Of a stretch of 31,084 bases of DNA, positions 22,889-30,342 are shown piece by piece (position 1 is the stretch's first letter; each line of letters starts with the position of its first letter). The position numbers were made by a program, and so were the translations under genes. The notes beneath the pieces were generated by a model. It saw only the letters and a program-made list of their open reading frames with translations. It did no database searches and had not been told where the DNA came from. Where the stretch lies: contig CBDUNF010000017.1 in NCBI GenBank assembly GCA_965368515.1, positions 1 through 31,084 on the forward strand, read 5' to 3'. The stretch is from JAAETI01 sp965368515 (GTDB taxonomy: Bacteria > Actinomycetota > Acidimicrobiia > Spongiisociales > UBA5794).

Positions 22889-22904
22889 TTTAGGCATGCC
22901 TAAA
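22889..22904 (+). promoter_or_regulatory. DtxR/IdeR-type operator on the regulator start codon
   Basis: TTTAGGCATGCCTAAA is a perfect 16-bp palindrome. TTAGGC...GCCTAA are the half-sites of DtxR/IdeR iron boxes. The ATG of the regulator is at its centre, so binding would block initiation directly. The product of the first gene is the obvious ligand, giving iron-dependent autorepression of the feo operon. Confidence 0.8.
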
Positions 22905-23615
22905 GATTTGCTGGCAGAAGTAGAAAGCGCACCTGAACTCGCTTCCACCAGCGAGTCCGAGCAGATGTACTTGATCACGGTCGCCCGAGCCGCAGAAGCC
23001 GGGATAGAAGGCCCCGTGGCCATCTCCAAGATCGCAAACGCCCTTGGTGTTTCCGTCCCGTCGGCCAACGAGATGGTCCGCAAGCTCGATGGGCGGGGTC
23101 TCCTGGCCTATGAGCCCTATCGCGGAGTTCTGCTCAGCGAAACCGGGCACCGAATTGCCGCCCAGGTGCTGCGGACCCGTCGTTTGTGGGCAACCTTTCT
23201 CGTCGACCATCTTGGCTTCAGCCCGGCCGATGCTGATGATCAGGCCTGCGATCTCGAACACTCCACCTCCGCCGAAGCCGCCGACCGGCTCGCCAACTTT
23301 CTTGGGAATCCCGAGTCCGGACCGCTCGGCCGGCCGATTCCGACTTCGCAATCGACCGAACACCGACGGCCGACCATGCGGCTCGAGAACGTTCCGGTGG
23401 GTGTATTAACAGAGGTCATCACGGTGACGGCGCCAGACCGCACTCGCGACTTCCTTGCTGCAGAAGGCATTGCGGCGGGCGCCCGAGTTGTGGTTGCCGC
23501 TGCCGGGGGATCGGGCTGGCTCATCGACGTCGACGGTCGGGATCTTCACCTGAGTGATCGCCTGGATGCGGTGATCGACGTCCGTTTGATCGGAGCCGAC
23601 CATGCTCCCGCGTAG
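22896..23615 (+). CDS. DtxR/IdeR-family metal-dependent repressor with C-terminal FeoA-like domain
   Basis: 239 aa. The N-terminal winged helix spans about 22-82 (ISKIANALGVSVPSANEMVRKLDGRGLL), the dimerisation and metal domain 83-150, and a C-terminal FeoA/SH3-like domain about 160-235. An ungapped comparison with DtxR shows the primary metal ligands retained: Met24 (M10), Cys118 (C102), Glu121 (E105) and His122 (H106). The ancillary ligands are replaced: Arg95 (H79), Ala99 (E83) and Asp114 (H98). The PLGRPIP end of the dimer domain is conserved. It is probably an iron-responsive repressor of the feo genes it precedes, with an operator on its own start codon. Its 3' end overlaps feoA by 14 nt. 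Confidence 0.9.
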   Translation: MPKDLLAEVESAPELASTSESEQMYLITVARAAEAGIEGPVAISKIANALGVSVPSANEMVRKLDGRGLLAYEPYRGVLLSETGHRIAAQVLRTRRLWATFLVDHLGFSPADADDQACDLEHSTSAEAADRLANFLGNPESGPLGRPIPTSQSTEHRRPTMRLENVPVGVLTEVITVTAPDRTRDFLAAEGIAAGARVVVAAAGGSGWLIDVDGRDLHLSDRLDAVIDVRLIGADHAPA

Positions 23616-23865
23616 CGCCATCAAGTCGGACCGCATCGGGGAGACCTGCACTCTCGACGAGGCAGACCGCAACTCGCGCGTTCGGGTACTGCGGGTAACG
23701 GGTCGTCCCCGGCTCATTCAGCGGCTCGCCGCCCTCGGCGTGGTGCCCGGGGTGATGTTGACCATCGTGAAGCCGCACGGTCCTTCGATCGTCTCGATGG
23801 GCGGCGCCCGAATTGCAATTGGCAAGAGTGCGGCGCAATCAGTCGAGATCGAGGTTGCCGACTAA
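23602..23865 (+). CDS. feoA: FeoA, ferrous iron transport accessory protein
   Basis: 87 aa, an SH3-like FeoA domain: RVLRVTGRPRLIQRLAALGVVPGVMLTIVKPHGPSIVSMGGARIAIGKSAAQSVEIE, with the LxxLGVxPG core typical of FeoA. It is thought to bind FeoB in the cytoplasm and modulate Fe(II) transport. The start ATG lies inside the regulator gene with GGAG 8 nt upstream, and its stop shares one base with the feoB start (TAATG), so the genes are tightly coupled. Confidence 0.92.
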   Translation: MLPRSAIKSDRIGETCTLDEADRNSRVRVLRVTGRPRLIQRLAALGVVPGVMLTIVKPHGPSIVSMGGARIAIGKSAAQSVEIEVAD

Positions 23866-26063
23866 TGGAGCCGGTCGTAGCCGTTGCCGGTTGTCCCAAC
23901 TCCGGCAAGACATCGCTCTTCAACCAACTCACCGGCGCAAAACAGAAGGTGGGTAACTGGCCCGGGCAAACGGTTGAGCAGTACACCGGAGGGTTCCGCT
24001 TCGAAGGGGCGCGCTACTCGCTGGTCGATCTACCGGGAACCTACGGCCTTGTCGCAGTGTCCGCGGAGGAGGCCATCGCCGCCACCTACCTGGCGAAGGA
24101 GCGACCGGACGTCGTCGTGACCGTCGTCGACTCATCCAACCTGACCGGCAGCCTCCATCTGGTCTCCCAGATCGCAGAGGCCGGATACCGTCAGGTCGTT
24201 GCTCTCAACATGATCGATGTTGCCGAAAGGCGTGGCATCGAAATAGACGAAGCGGTCCTGGCACAGCGTCTTGATGTGGAAGTCGTCCGCACTGTGGCCC
24301 GCAAGGGGGTGGGCACCGAGGAGCTGAAGGCTGCCGTGGCCCGAGCGTTGGAGCGAGAGCCGCGACAACTCGTCATCGATTACGGACCCGTCGTTGAACG
24401 TCACATTGGAGGTCTCGTCGAGGACATTCTCGAATACCCGAGTGTCGGTATCGCGGGTTCCCCGCGCTGGACTGCCTTGCAGCTGCTGGCGGGGGATCGA
24501 GTCCTTCGCACGGAGTTGAGCGAGCAGCCGGGAGGTCATGCGATCCTTGAAGCCGCTGCCGCGGATCGTGACGGTATCGCCGCTGAAACCACGTCTGAAT
24601 GCGAGATGGAACTCGCCGAGCACCGCTTCGAGTGGATAACGGGCTTGGTCGATGAGATGACCGGTTCCATCGCCATGACGACCACATGGTCAGACCGGGT
24701 CGATCGAGTTCTGACTCATCGGTTCCTCGGGATTCCCGTATTCCTGGTAGTGATGTGGATCGTCCTCCGGGTCACCGCCGATGTCACCGCGCCTTATCTC
24801 GACTGGGTCGACAGCACGATATCGGGCCCGATCAGTCGATGGTCGATTGAGCTGCTCGGATTGGTTGGCCTGGACGGCGGATGGGTCGAGAGCCTGGTCG
24901 TCGACGGGGTCCTTGCCGGTGTCGGCGGCGTTCTGGTGTTTGTTCCTGTGCTCTTCGCCCTGTATCTGATGCTGGCTCTCTTGGAAGACACGGGGTATAT
25001 GTCGCGAGCGGCTGCGGTCATGGATCGGGCGATGCGAGCCGTCGGTATTCCCGGAAAGGCGTTCTTGCCGATGATGGTCGGTTTTGGATGCACGGTTCCT
25101 GCGATCTACGCCACCCGCACCCTGGACTCATCTCGAGATCGGCTTCTCACCGGTCTGATCACGCCGTTCATGTCATGCGGCGCTCGGCTTCCCGTCTACG
25201 TTCTCCTGGCGACTGTCTTCTTTGCGGACGAAAAGAGCATGGTTGTCTTTGCCATGTACGTTCTTGGCATAGCGGTAGCTGTGCTGATCGGGTTTCTCTT
25301 GAGTCGTACCGCCTTGAGCGACGAAGACCCGGCGCCGTTTGTCATGGTCATGCCCGAGTTCCGATTGCCCAACCTGCGTACCGTGTGGATCCTGGTCAGG
25401 CAACGAACCGGATCCTTCATCAAGGGCGCCGGTACCACGATCCTGATCGCAAGCATCGTGGTTTGGTTCCTGCTTGCGGTCCCTCTTGGTGGTGGCGGTG
25501 GCTTTGCCAACACCGAGGTTGAAGACAGCGCGTTCGGTGTCGTCAGCAAGGGCATGGCGCCTGTGCTCGAACCGCTGGGCTTTGGGGAATGGGAGCAATC
25601 GGGTTCGCTGCTCTCCGGGTTTGTTGCCAAGGAAGTTGTGGTGAGCACGATGGCCCAGCTCTACCTCACCACGGGACCAGAAGTCGAGAGCGCACCCCCG
25701 AGCTTCGCCGACGACGTTGGAGAGATGGCCTCGTCCTTTGTCGCGGCCGGTAGGGACACACTTCTGGCCATTCCCCGCGTGATAGGTCTTGACCTCCTTG
25801 ATCTGGCAGACGACTCGGATTCGGCACTCCAGGCCGCAGTTCGCGATTCGTTTGACACCAGCAGCGGTGGCAACGGCAGGTTGGCGGCGCTTGGGTTCAT
25901 GGTCTTTGTGCTGCTGTACACACCATGCATGGCTGCCGTTGCTGCTTTCCGCCAGGAGTTTGGGACCAAGTGGATGTGGGTCAGCGTGATCGGCCAGTTT
26001 GTCATTGCCTGGTCCGGTGCGCTGTTGGTCTTCCAGGGCGGCAAACTGTTGGGGCTCGGATGA
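23865..26063 (+). CDS. feoB: FeoB, ferrous iron transporter with GTPase domain
   Basis: 732 aa, the normal FeoB size. The N-terminal G domain has G1 GCPNSGKTS (9-17), the switch region WPGQTVEQ (32-39), G3 DLPG (55-58), G4 NMID (115-118) and a G5-like segment near 142-150. After a helical spacer come about nine to ten membrane helices with the two conserved pore segments: GFGCTVPAIYATR followed by FMSCGARLPVYVLL, and GSLLSGFVAKEVVVSTM. It imports Fe(II) across the cytoplasmic membrane. It is coupled to feoA (1-nt overlap) and feoC-like (4-nt overlap), under the DtxR-type operator at 22889. Confidence 0.96.
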   Translation: MEPVVAVAGCPNSGKTSLFNQLTGAKQKVGNWPGQTVEQYTGGFRFEGARYSLVDLPGTYGLVAVSAEEAIAATYLAKERPDVVVTVVDSSNLTGSLHLVSQIAEAGYRQVVALNMIDVAERRGIEIDEAVLAQRLDVEVVRTVARKGVGTEELKAAVARALEREPRQLVIDYGPVVERHIGGLVEDILEYPSVGIAGSPRWTALQLLAGDRVLRTELSEQPGGHAILEAAAADRDGIAAETTSECEMELAEHRFEWITGLVDEMTGSIAMTTTWSDRVDRVLTHRFLGIPVFLVVMWIVLRVTADVTAPYLDWVDSTISGPISRWSIELLGLVGLDGGWVESLVVDGVLAGVGGVLVFVPVLFALYLMLALLEDTGYMSRAAAVMDRAMRAVGIPGKAFLPMMVGFGCTVPAIYATRTLDSSRDRLLTGLITPFMSCGARLPVYVLLATVFFADEKSMVVFAMYVLGIAVAVLIGFLLSRTALSDEDPAPFVMVMPEFRLPNLRTVWILVRQRTGSFIKGAGTTILIASIVVWFLLAVPLGGGGGFANTEVEDSAFGVVSKGMAPVLEPLGFGEWEQSGSLLSGFVAKEVVVSTMAQLYLTTGPEVESAPPSFADDVGEMASSFVAAGRDTLLAIPRVIGLDLLDLADDSDSALQAAVRDSFDTSSGGNGRLAALGFMVFVLLYTPCMAAVAAFRQEFGTKWMWVSVIGQFVIAWSGALLVFQGGKLLGLG

Positions 26064-26341
26064 AGCTATCGGCCCTGCTCCAAGAGATCGAGAGCTCATC
26101 CGGTCCGGTTACCGGCATCGAGCTCGCCGGCAGGATGGGGGTAACCACCGGTGAGGTCAAAGCGATGCTTGATGCTCTGCGGGCGTCCGGGAGGATTGGC
26201 CTCGAGGTTCGGGATCAGCGACCGATGGTCGATTGCTCGTCGGCTGGCTCATGCTCGATGACGTGTCCGGGCCCCGACGAATGCTCGCTGACGATCGACA
26301 TCAGCGTGACCGGTCTGGAGATTCGGCCGCTAGCGCGGTAG
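26060..26341 (+). CDS. feoC: FeoC-like winged-helix protein with Cys cluster
   Basis: 93 aa. Residues 1-50 form a small winged helix (LSALLQEIESSSGPVTGIELAGRMGVTTGEVKAMLDALRASGRI), like FeoC. A Cys-rich wing follows with Cys59, Cys65, Cys69 and Cys75, suited to an iron-sulfur cluster. FeoC proteins bind FeoB and are proposed to sense Fe or oxygen and protect FeoB from proteolysis. The start overlaps the feoB stop by 4 nt (ATGA). The 3' end overlaps the convergent TetR gene by 12 bp. Confidence 0.85.
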   Translation: MKLSALLQEIESSSGPVTGIELAGRMGVTTGEVKAMLDALRASGRIGLEVRDQRPMVDCSSAGSCSMTCPGPDECSLTIDISVTGLEIRPLAR

Positions 26342-26905
26342 CAGCCCCTGGGTCAGCTGTGGGATCAAGACTCCATTGGTGGTGTCGACATCCAGCGTGC
26401 CGGTCTGCACGAGTTGGAACATCGCGACCATGTTGACCGCACCCATGAGCGCAATCGCCGCGGTGTTGACATCAGGGATGATGAGCTCTCCGGTCGCCTT
26501 GCCTTCGATGAGTAGCTCGCGCAACGGAGCCAGCATCAGGCGATCGGCCCCGTTGACGACGTCTGCGTACTTGCCCGACTCTTTGATCGCAACGGGCATT
26601 TCCGTGCAGAGTGTGGGATGGGCTGCCATGACTTCCATGACAGCGCCCAGCGTCTTTTCGAGGCGTTCAACCACAGTCCCCTCAGAGCTAATGGCTTTCT
26701 GCACCGCCACCGAGGACCGATTGAGCTTGTCGGCTAGGAAGAAGCCGATGAGATCGTCCTTGCCGGAGAAGTAGTAGTAGAGGGTGGCGCGCGGGATATC
26801 AGCCAATCCGGCAATCTCGTCAATGCTGACATCCAGGTTGGTGCCAGAAAGCTGCTCCGATGCATCGATCAGCTTCATCGCGATGTCTTCAGGGAGTTTC
26901 TTCAC
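26330..26905 (-). CDS. TetR family transcriptional regulator
   Basis: About 191 aa. The N-terminal helix-turn-helix is SIDEIAGLADIPRATLYYYFSGKDDLIGFF, the classic TetR signature ending in YYYFxxKDDL. The rest is an all-helical ligand domain with hydrophobic C-terminal helices (AAIALMGAVNMVAMFQLVQTG). The ligand and targets are unknown. The AAGGAG Shine-Dalgarno favours the GTG at 26905 (5 nt spacing) over the ATG one codon before (2 nt). Convergent with feoC. The next minus-strand gene upstream is the phosphatase. Confidence 0.9.
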   Translation of the reverse strand: MKKLPEDIAMKLIDASEQLSGTNLDVSIDEIAGLADIPRATLYYYFSGKDDLIGFFLADKLNRSSVAVQKAISSEGTVVERLEKTLGAVMEVMAAHPTLCTEMPVAIKESGKYADVVNGADRLMLAPLRELLIEGKATGELIIPDVNTAAIALMGAVNMVAMFQLVQTGTLDVDTTNGVLIPQLTQGLLPR

Positions 26906-26983
26906 CATTGCTCCTTGGTGTCCTTTTGATCCTGTTTCAGAAGAGTGTCTGGAATGTTGGAATTGGCTCGGGCCATCACTGTA

Positions 26984-27000
26984 CTGCTGTCTAGACCAGT
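26984..27000 (-). promoter_or_regulatory. Possible TetR-type imperfect palindrome
   Basis: CTGCTGTCTAGACCAGT contains a GTCTAGAC core with nearly symmetric CTG/CAG flanks, about 80 nt upstream of the TetR gene. It could be the autoregulatory operator, but the symmetry is imperfect. I see nothing else in 26909-27040. Confidence 0.25.
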
Positions 27001-27040
27001 ATTCGAACTCGAGATTTCCGTTCTTGGGTCGCGATGCGGT

Positions 27041-27826
27041 TCATCTCGGCTCCAGAAGCAGGTCGCGCAGTGACGCGACGTGATCAGCGCTCAGACCTAG
27101 ATTCAGATCGACATAGCGATCGAACGATCCGGCTACCTGCTCGATCTCGTCCCAGGCGGCGTCGAAGTAGGTGTCTTCAAGGATGAAGAACCTTTGCAGC
27201 GCCCGGCGCTGAGTGTCGGTCATTGCGCCGTTGCCGCCACTACGCCGAACCAGGGTATTGAAGAACCTCTCCTGGGCCTCGGCCGTCGGGGCAACAGCAT
27301 CATTCGATTTCAGGTAGTCGGCCTTGATTTGGTCGATTGGTACACCGAGGATTGCGAGCAACAGGAGCGCGGTCATCCCCGTTCTGTCCTTCCCCCCAAT
27401 ACAGTGAAAGACCAGTGGAAGACGCCTTGCTTCGCTGATCAGCCGAATCGTCTCCCCAAGCTCGGCGCCGTACTCCCGGATCAGCATCCGGTTCCCGCTC
27501 TCGAGGTCGTGCAACGCGGTGAAGTCACCCTGCTCTAGTGCCCTGTGCACGTCCGGAGCTAGTGTCGGGTCTCCTATTGGGATACTGACGTACCGCACGC
27601 CGTCGGCCAACCGGTCGTGGCCTGTCAGCTCCTTCTCGACCTCGGGGCGGAAGTCGACCACCGTCTTGATATCGAGTTGAGCGAACTTCCCTACGTCGCC
27701 GTCGGTGAGGTTGGCCAGATGAGCCGAACGAAAGACGAGGCCCTTGCGGACAACGCGTCCATCGGCGGTCGTGTATCCACCAAGATCACGGAAGTTGCGT
27801 GCGCCTTCGATTAGCCGGGTCGTCAT
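27041..27826 (-). CDS. Tyrosine/dual-specificity protein phosphatase (MptpB-like)
   Basis: 261 aa from the ATG at 27826 (GAAGG 6 nt upstream; an ATG two codons earlier has no room for a Shine-Dalgarno). The P-loop is FHCIGGKDRTGMTALLLL, the HC-x-x-GKDRTG form of the Y_phosphatase3 family that includes the secreted M. tuberculosis PtpB. The N-terminal ARNFRDLGGY and the KTVVDFRPEVE segments are also diagnostic. These enzymes dephosphorylate phosphotyrosine and, for some, phosphoserine/threonine or phosphoinositides. There is no signal peptide. It sits between the TetR and DM13 genes on the same strand, with intergenic gaps of 132 and 112 nt, so no operon is evident. Confidence 0.9.
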   Translation of the reverse strand: MTTRLIEGARNFRDLGGYTTADGRVVRKGLVFRSAHLANLTDGDVGKFAQLDIKTVVDFRPEVEKELTGHDRLADGVRYVSIPIGDPTLAPDVHRALEQGDFTALHDLESGNRMLIREYGAELGETIRLISEARRLPLVFHCIGGKDRTGMTALLLLAILGVPIDQIKADYLKSNDAVAPTAEAQERFFNTLVRRSGGNGAMTDTQRRALQRFFILEDTYFDAAWDEIEQVAGSFDRYVDLNLGLSADHVASLRDLLLEPR

Positions 27827-27938
27827 GGCCATCCTTCAATATCGTCACGACATTAACTCCAGGCTGCTCTTCGGGCGGCTTCGAGTTCGGCTGCACCGAA
27901 CGTTCACGCTTGCTGTCGAGATAGCGATGTAGTGCGGG

Positions 27939-28556
27939 CTATGCGAGCGGCGAAGCAGCAAACGGCACCGCAAAGCGCTTGCACCAGATGAGGACGAACT
28001 GGTGAACCTCCGGATCGAACTCAGCGGGTAGCTCGTAGTTCTGTCCGCCGACGTTGCCCTTGATCTTGCCGAGATCGATGAACTCTCCGGGATTGCCGCC
28101 GCTGTAGGAGTCACTTTCGAGCACCCACACGAATAGATCGGGGCCGTTCTGGATGTCGGTGTCGTCCTCGAAGCGGAGGACGTAGGTGCCGTCCTGTTCG
28201 TAAACGGTTGCCGTGCCTTCGGCAGAGTGGTCTATTCCGTAGAAATCCCCGTCGGCGATAGCGACGGGGCCGCTCGGCTCCGGTGCAGCTGTTGTGGTTG
28301 TGGTGCTGGTAGTTGTTGATGTCGTCTCGGTGTCGGCACCATCGTTTGCCGGGGCAGTCGTCGTTGTCGTTGTCGGCTGTGTGGTGGTCGGCGCCGCGGT
28401 AGCCGCAACTGGGAAGGCATCTGCGAGCGACTCGTCAACGGCGTCATCGACAAACAGCTTGTCCGGCCGGAACAGCAGGAAACCCACCAGCAGTACGGTT
28501 GCGCCGAGGCCGATGATGGGCCACTTGTATCGTCGGATCAGTTCCATGGTCTTCAC
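27939..28556 (-). CDS. Membrane-anchored DM13-domain protein
   Basis: 205 aa. An N-terminal signal anchor (13-30) is followed by a long Thr-rich low-complexity linker (about 53-92, runs of T with A, P and S) and a DM13 domain: DGDFYGIDHSAEGTATVYEQ, YVLRFEDDTDIQNGPDLFVWVLESD, IDLGKIKGNVGGQNYELPAE and the terminal VLIWCKRFAVPFA with the conserved Cys. DM13 domains have been proposed to take part in redox or electron transfer; bacterial forms are extracytoplasmic. The GTG at 28556 or the ATG at 28547 could be the start, since AAGGGA lies close upstream of the former. Confidence 0.88.
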   Translation of the reverse strand: MKTMELIRRYKWPIIGLGATVLLVGFLLFRPDKLFVDDAVDESLADAFPVAATAAPTTTQPTTTTTTAPANDGADTETTSTTTSTTTTTAAPEPSGPVAIADGDFYGIDHSAEGTATVYEQDGTYVLRFEDDTDIQNGPDLFVWVLESDSYSGGNPGEFIDLGKIKGNVGGQNYELPAEFDPEVHQFVLIWCKRFAVPFAASPLA

Positions 28557-28685
28557 GTCCCTTAGTCAGTCTGTTGCTGACGCCAACGCCAGGGACACAA
28601 CCCTACGTTCCGGTTTTGCGGTGTGTTCTCGGATTGTTCATCAAACGGTGCGGGTGACCTTGGACAGTGGGGGGCGGTCGACTAC

Positions 28686-29105
28686 CTATTGGACCTCTGA
28701 CTCTTCCCCACGTCGGATCCGTCTCCAGCCCGATTCCCAGACGGCAGCGAAGCGCGGTTCCGCCCAGCGTTCCAGAAGCCCGCCCCAGCCGAAGAGCCGC
28801 GGCGGGGCCACCTTCTCGTACCCCGTGATGCGGGTTCCCTTGGGAACCGCCTCGATTCGAACTTCCCCGCGACCGCTCCAGAACCCCCGTAGATCCCAGG
28901 CAACTCTTACATGTGGGTCGGCGGTCGTGATCCGGGCCTGGAGGGAGAAGGGGGAGCGGCGAATGGGGACATGGACCCAGCGGTCCTTGCCCTCGGTGGC
29001 TGTGCCGAAGGCGGTGAACAAGCCTGGCCACTCGATGGGTGTCTCGAAACAGGCGTAAACCTCTTTTGGGGACAGATCGGTGAGCAGATCAAAGTCGAGA
29101 TTCAT
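28686..29105 (-). CDS. SRPBCC family protein
   Basis: 139 aa. It opens with a strand plus LSPKEVYACFETPIEWPGLFTAFG, and continues with antiparallel strands (VHVPIRRSPFSLQARITTADPHVRVAWDLRGFW, GEVRIEAVPKGTRITGYEKV) and a C-terminal helix with WESGWRRIRRGEE. This is the START/SRPBCC cavity fold; the ligand is unknown. The ATG has GGAGC 6 nt upstream. Divergent from the HTH_42 gene (146 nt between starts). The 129 nt between it and the DM13 gene hold nothing I recognise. Confidence 0.75.
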   Translation of the reverse strand: MNLDFDLLTDLSPKEVYACFETPIEWPGLFTAFGTATEGKDRWVHVPIRRSPFSLQARITTADPHVRVAWDLRGFWSGRGEVRIEAVPKGTRITGYEKVAPPRLFGWGGLLERWAEPRFAAVWESGWRRIRRGEESEVQ

Positions 29106-29239
29106 GTCAGCTCCGACCGGGAAGGGACGGTCGGTAACGCGTCGCGCATGTCGGTGAAACTCCCTCGTATGGGATTTGGTTCCAGATTAGTTCCTTCTTG
29201 CGTCACTTCTGATTCCCATCGGAGGCCCGCTTCTGCAAC

Positions 29240-29245
29240 TATCTT
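29240..29245 (+). promoter_or_regulatory. -10 box of a leaderless gene (HTH_42 protein)
   Basis: TATCTT ends 6 nt before the ATG at 29252, with no Shine-Dalgarno between. Confidence 0.45.
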
Positions 29246-29251
29246 GCCCGC

Positions 29252-30292
29252 ATGGCAGCTTCAGATCTACTGTCGGTGATCGAGCGCTCGGTTGGGGTGT
29301 ATGGAACCGCCCCGACCTGTTACCTCTCCGCGCTCGCCCGTGTCCCGGATCTGACGATTGAGCAGTTCGATTCAGATGTGGCCAGCGGGGGCCTGGTGCG
29401 GATTCGGGCGATGCGGTACTCAGTCCACACCCTCTCCGTCGGGCTGCTGCCGGTCGTGGGGGCCGCAACCCGCAGTCTCACCCGAAAGAGCAATGCCCGG
29501 CGCCGACCGGTGGAGGACATGTACGAATCGGTCGCCGGCGCTATCGACGCCGCGCTCGCCCCCGGTCCGCTGCCGGCGGTGGAGCTACGGCAGCTGGTCG
29601 ACCCGGAGCAAGAGCTCGGTGACCACTTCAGCATCATTCTCGGCATGGCGGCAGCGGACTTCCGGGTGGTGAGAACCACAACCACGGGGACGTGGCGATC
29701 CGACCGTTACCTCTATGCCCGCTGGCAGGATTGGCTGCCCGGCGTCGCCCCCGATCTGATCGATGATCTCGATGGAAAGAGAGAGCTGGTCCGGCGGTAC
29801 GTGACTGCATACGGTCCGGTCGAGATCGACGATGTGAAGTGGTGGACCGGATGGACCAAGGCCGAGACGCTCGAGGCGGTCGATGGCCTTAACTTGTCTT
29901 TGAGTGGCGATGCCATATCGGATCTGGATGGGGTGCGGCTCCTGCCGGTGTGGGACTCATTGCTGGTGGCGTACCGCAACCGAGATCGCCTGTTTGACCC
30001 CAGCTATGCGCCGCTGACCCACGATCGATATGGCAACGCAACTTCAGTAGTCCTGGACGCAGGCAAGGTTGTTGGTCAATGGGATCTCGGCAGTGACGAT
30101 TCGCCGCTGGCTATCAAGGTCGCCCCGTTCTCCAAGTGGCCGAAGCGTCTGTGGAAGGGCGTCGAGGAACAAGCGCAGCGCATTGCGAAGCTCATCGACG
30201 CTGAGTCGGTGTCCGTCGTTCCGGTCGACGAGCCGGTCGATCTTCTCGACTCATCCCGTAACCGATTTCTCGCCCCGCTCTCGAAGAAGTAG
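29252..30292 (+). CDS. Winged-helix DNA-binding protein (HTH_42, AlkZ/YcaQ superfamily)
   Basis: 346 aa. The order of conserved parts fits HTH_42: an N-terminal helical region, RIRAMRYSVHTLS, LDGKRELVRRYVTAYGPVEIDDVKWWTGW (winged helix), then LLPVWDSLLVAYRNRDRLFDPSY and VVLDAGKVVGQWDL. The family includes AlkZ and YcaQ glycosylases that unhook DNA crosslinks, but the catalytic QxQ/QxE motif near the N-terminus is not visible here. Glycosylase activity is therefore doubtful; a DNA-binding role remains likely. It appears leaderless and is followed 50 nt later by an SDR gene. Confidence 0.8.
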   Translation: MAASDLLSVIERSVGVYGTAPTCYLSALARVPDLTIEQFDSDVASGGLVRIRAMRYSVHTLSVGLLPVVGAATRSLTRKSNARRRPVEDMYESVAGAIDAALAPGPLPAVELRQLVDPEQELGDHFSIILGMAAADFRVVRTTTTGTWRSDRYLYARWQDWLPGVAPDLIDDLDGKRELVRRYVTAYGPVEIDDVKWWTGWTKAETLEAVDGLNLSLSGDAISDLDGVRLLPVWDSLLVAYRNRDRLFDPSYAPLTHDRYGNATSVVLDAGKVVGQWDLGSDDSPLAIKVAPFSKWPKRLWKGVEEQAQRIAKLIDAESVSVVPVDEPVDLLDSSRNRFLAPLSKK

Positions 30293-30342
30293 CGCTCGCT
30301 GGAAGGAGTAGCCTGGCTGGGTCCTCGAGCTAGGAGCGAGCC

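Noticed and set aside
25173..26099. Minus-strand open frame of 308 codons over feoB
   Set aside because: Antisense to the FeoB pore region; the sequence is a His/Arg/Gln-rich artefact without family features.
28290..28400. Repetitive GTTGTGGTTGT-like DNA that might be a tandem repeat array
   Set aside because: It is simply the coding sequence of the Thr-rich linker of the DM13 protein; units are irregular.
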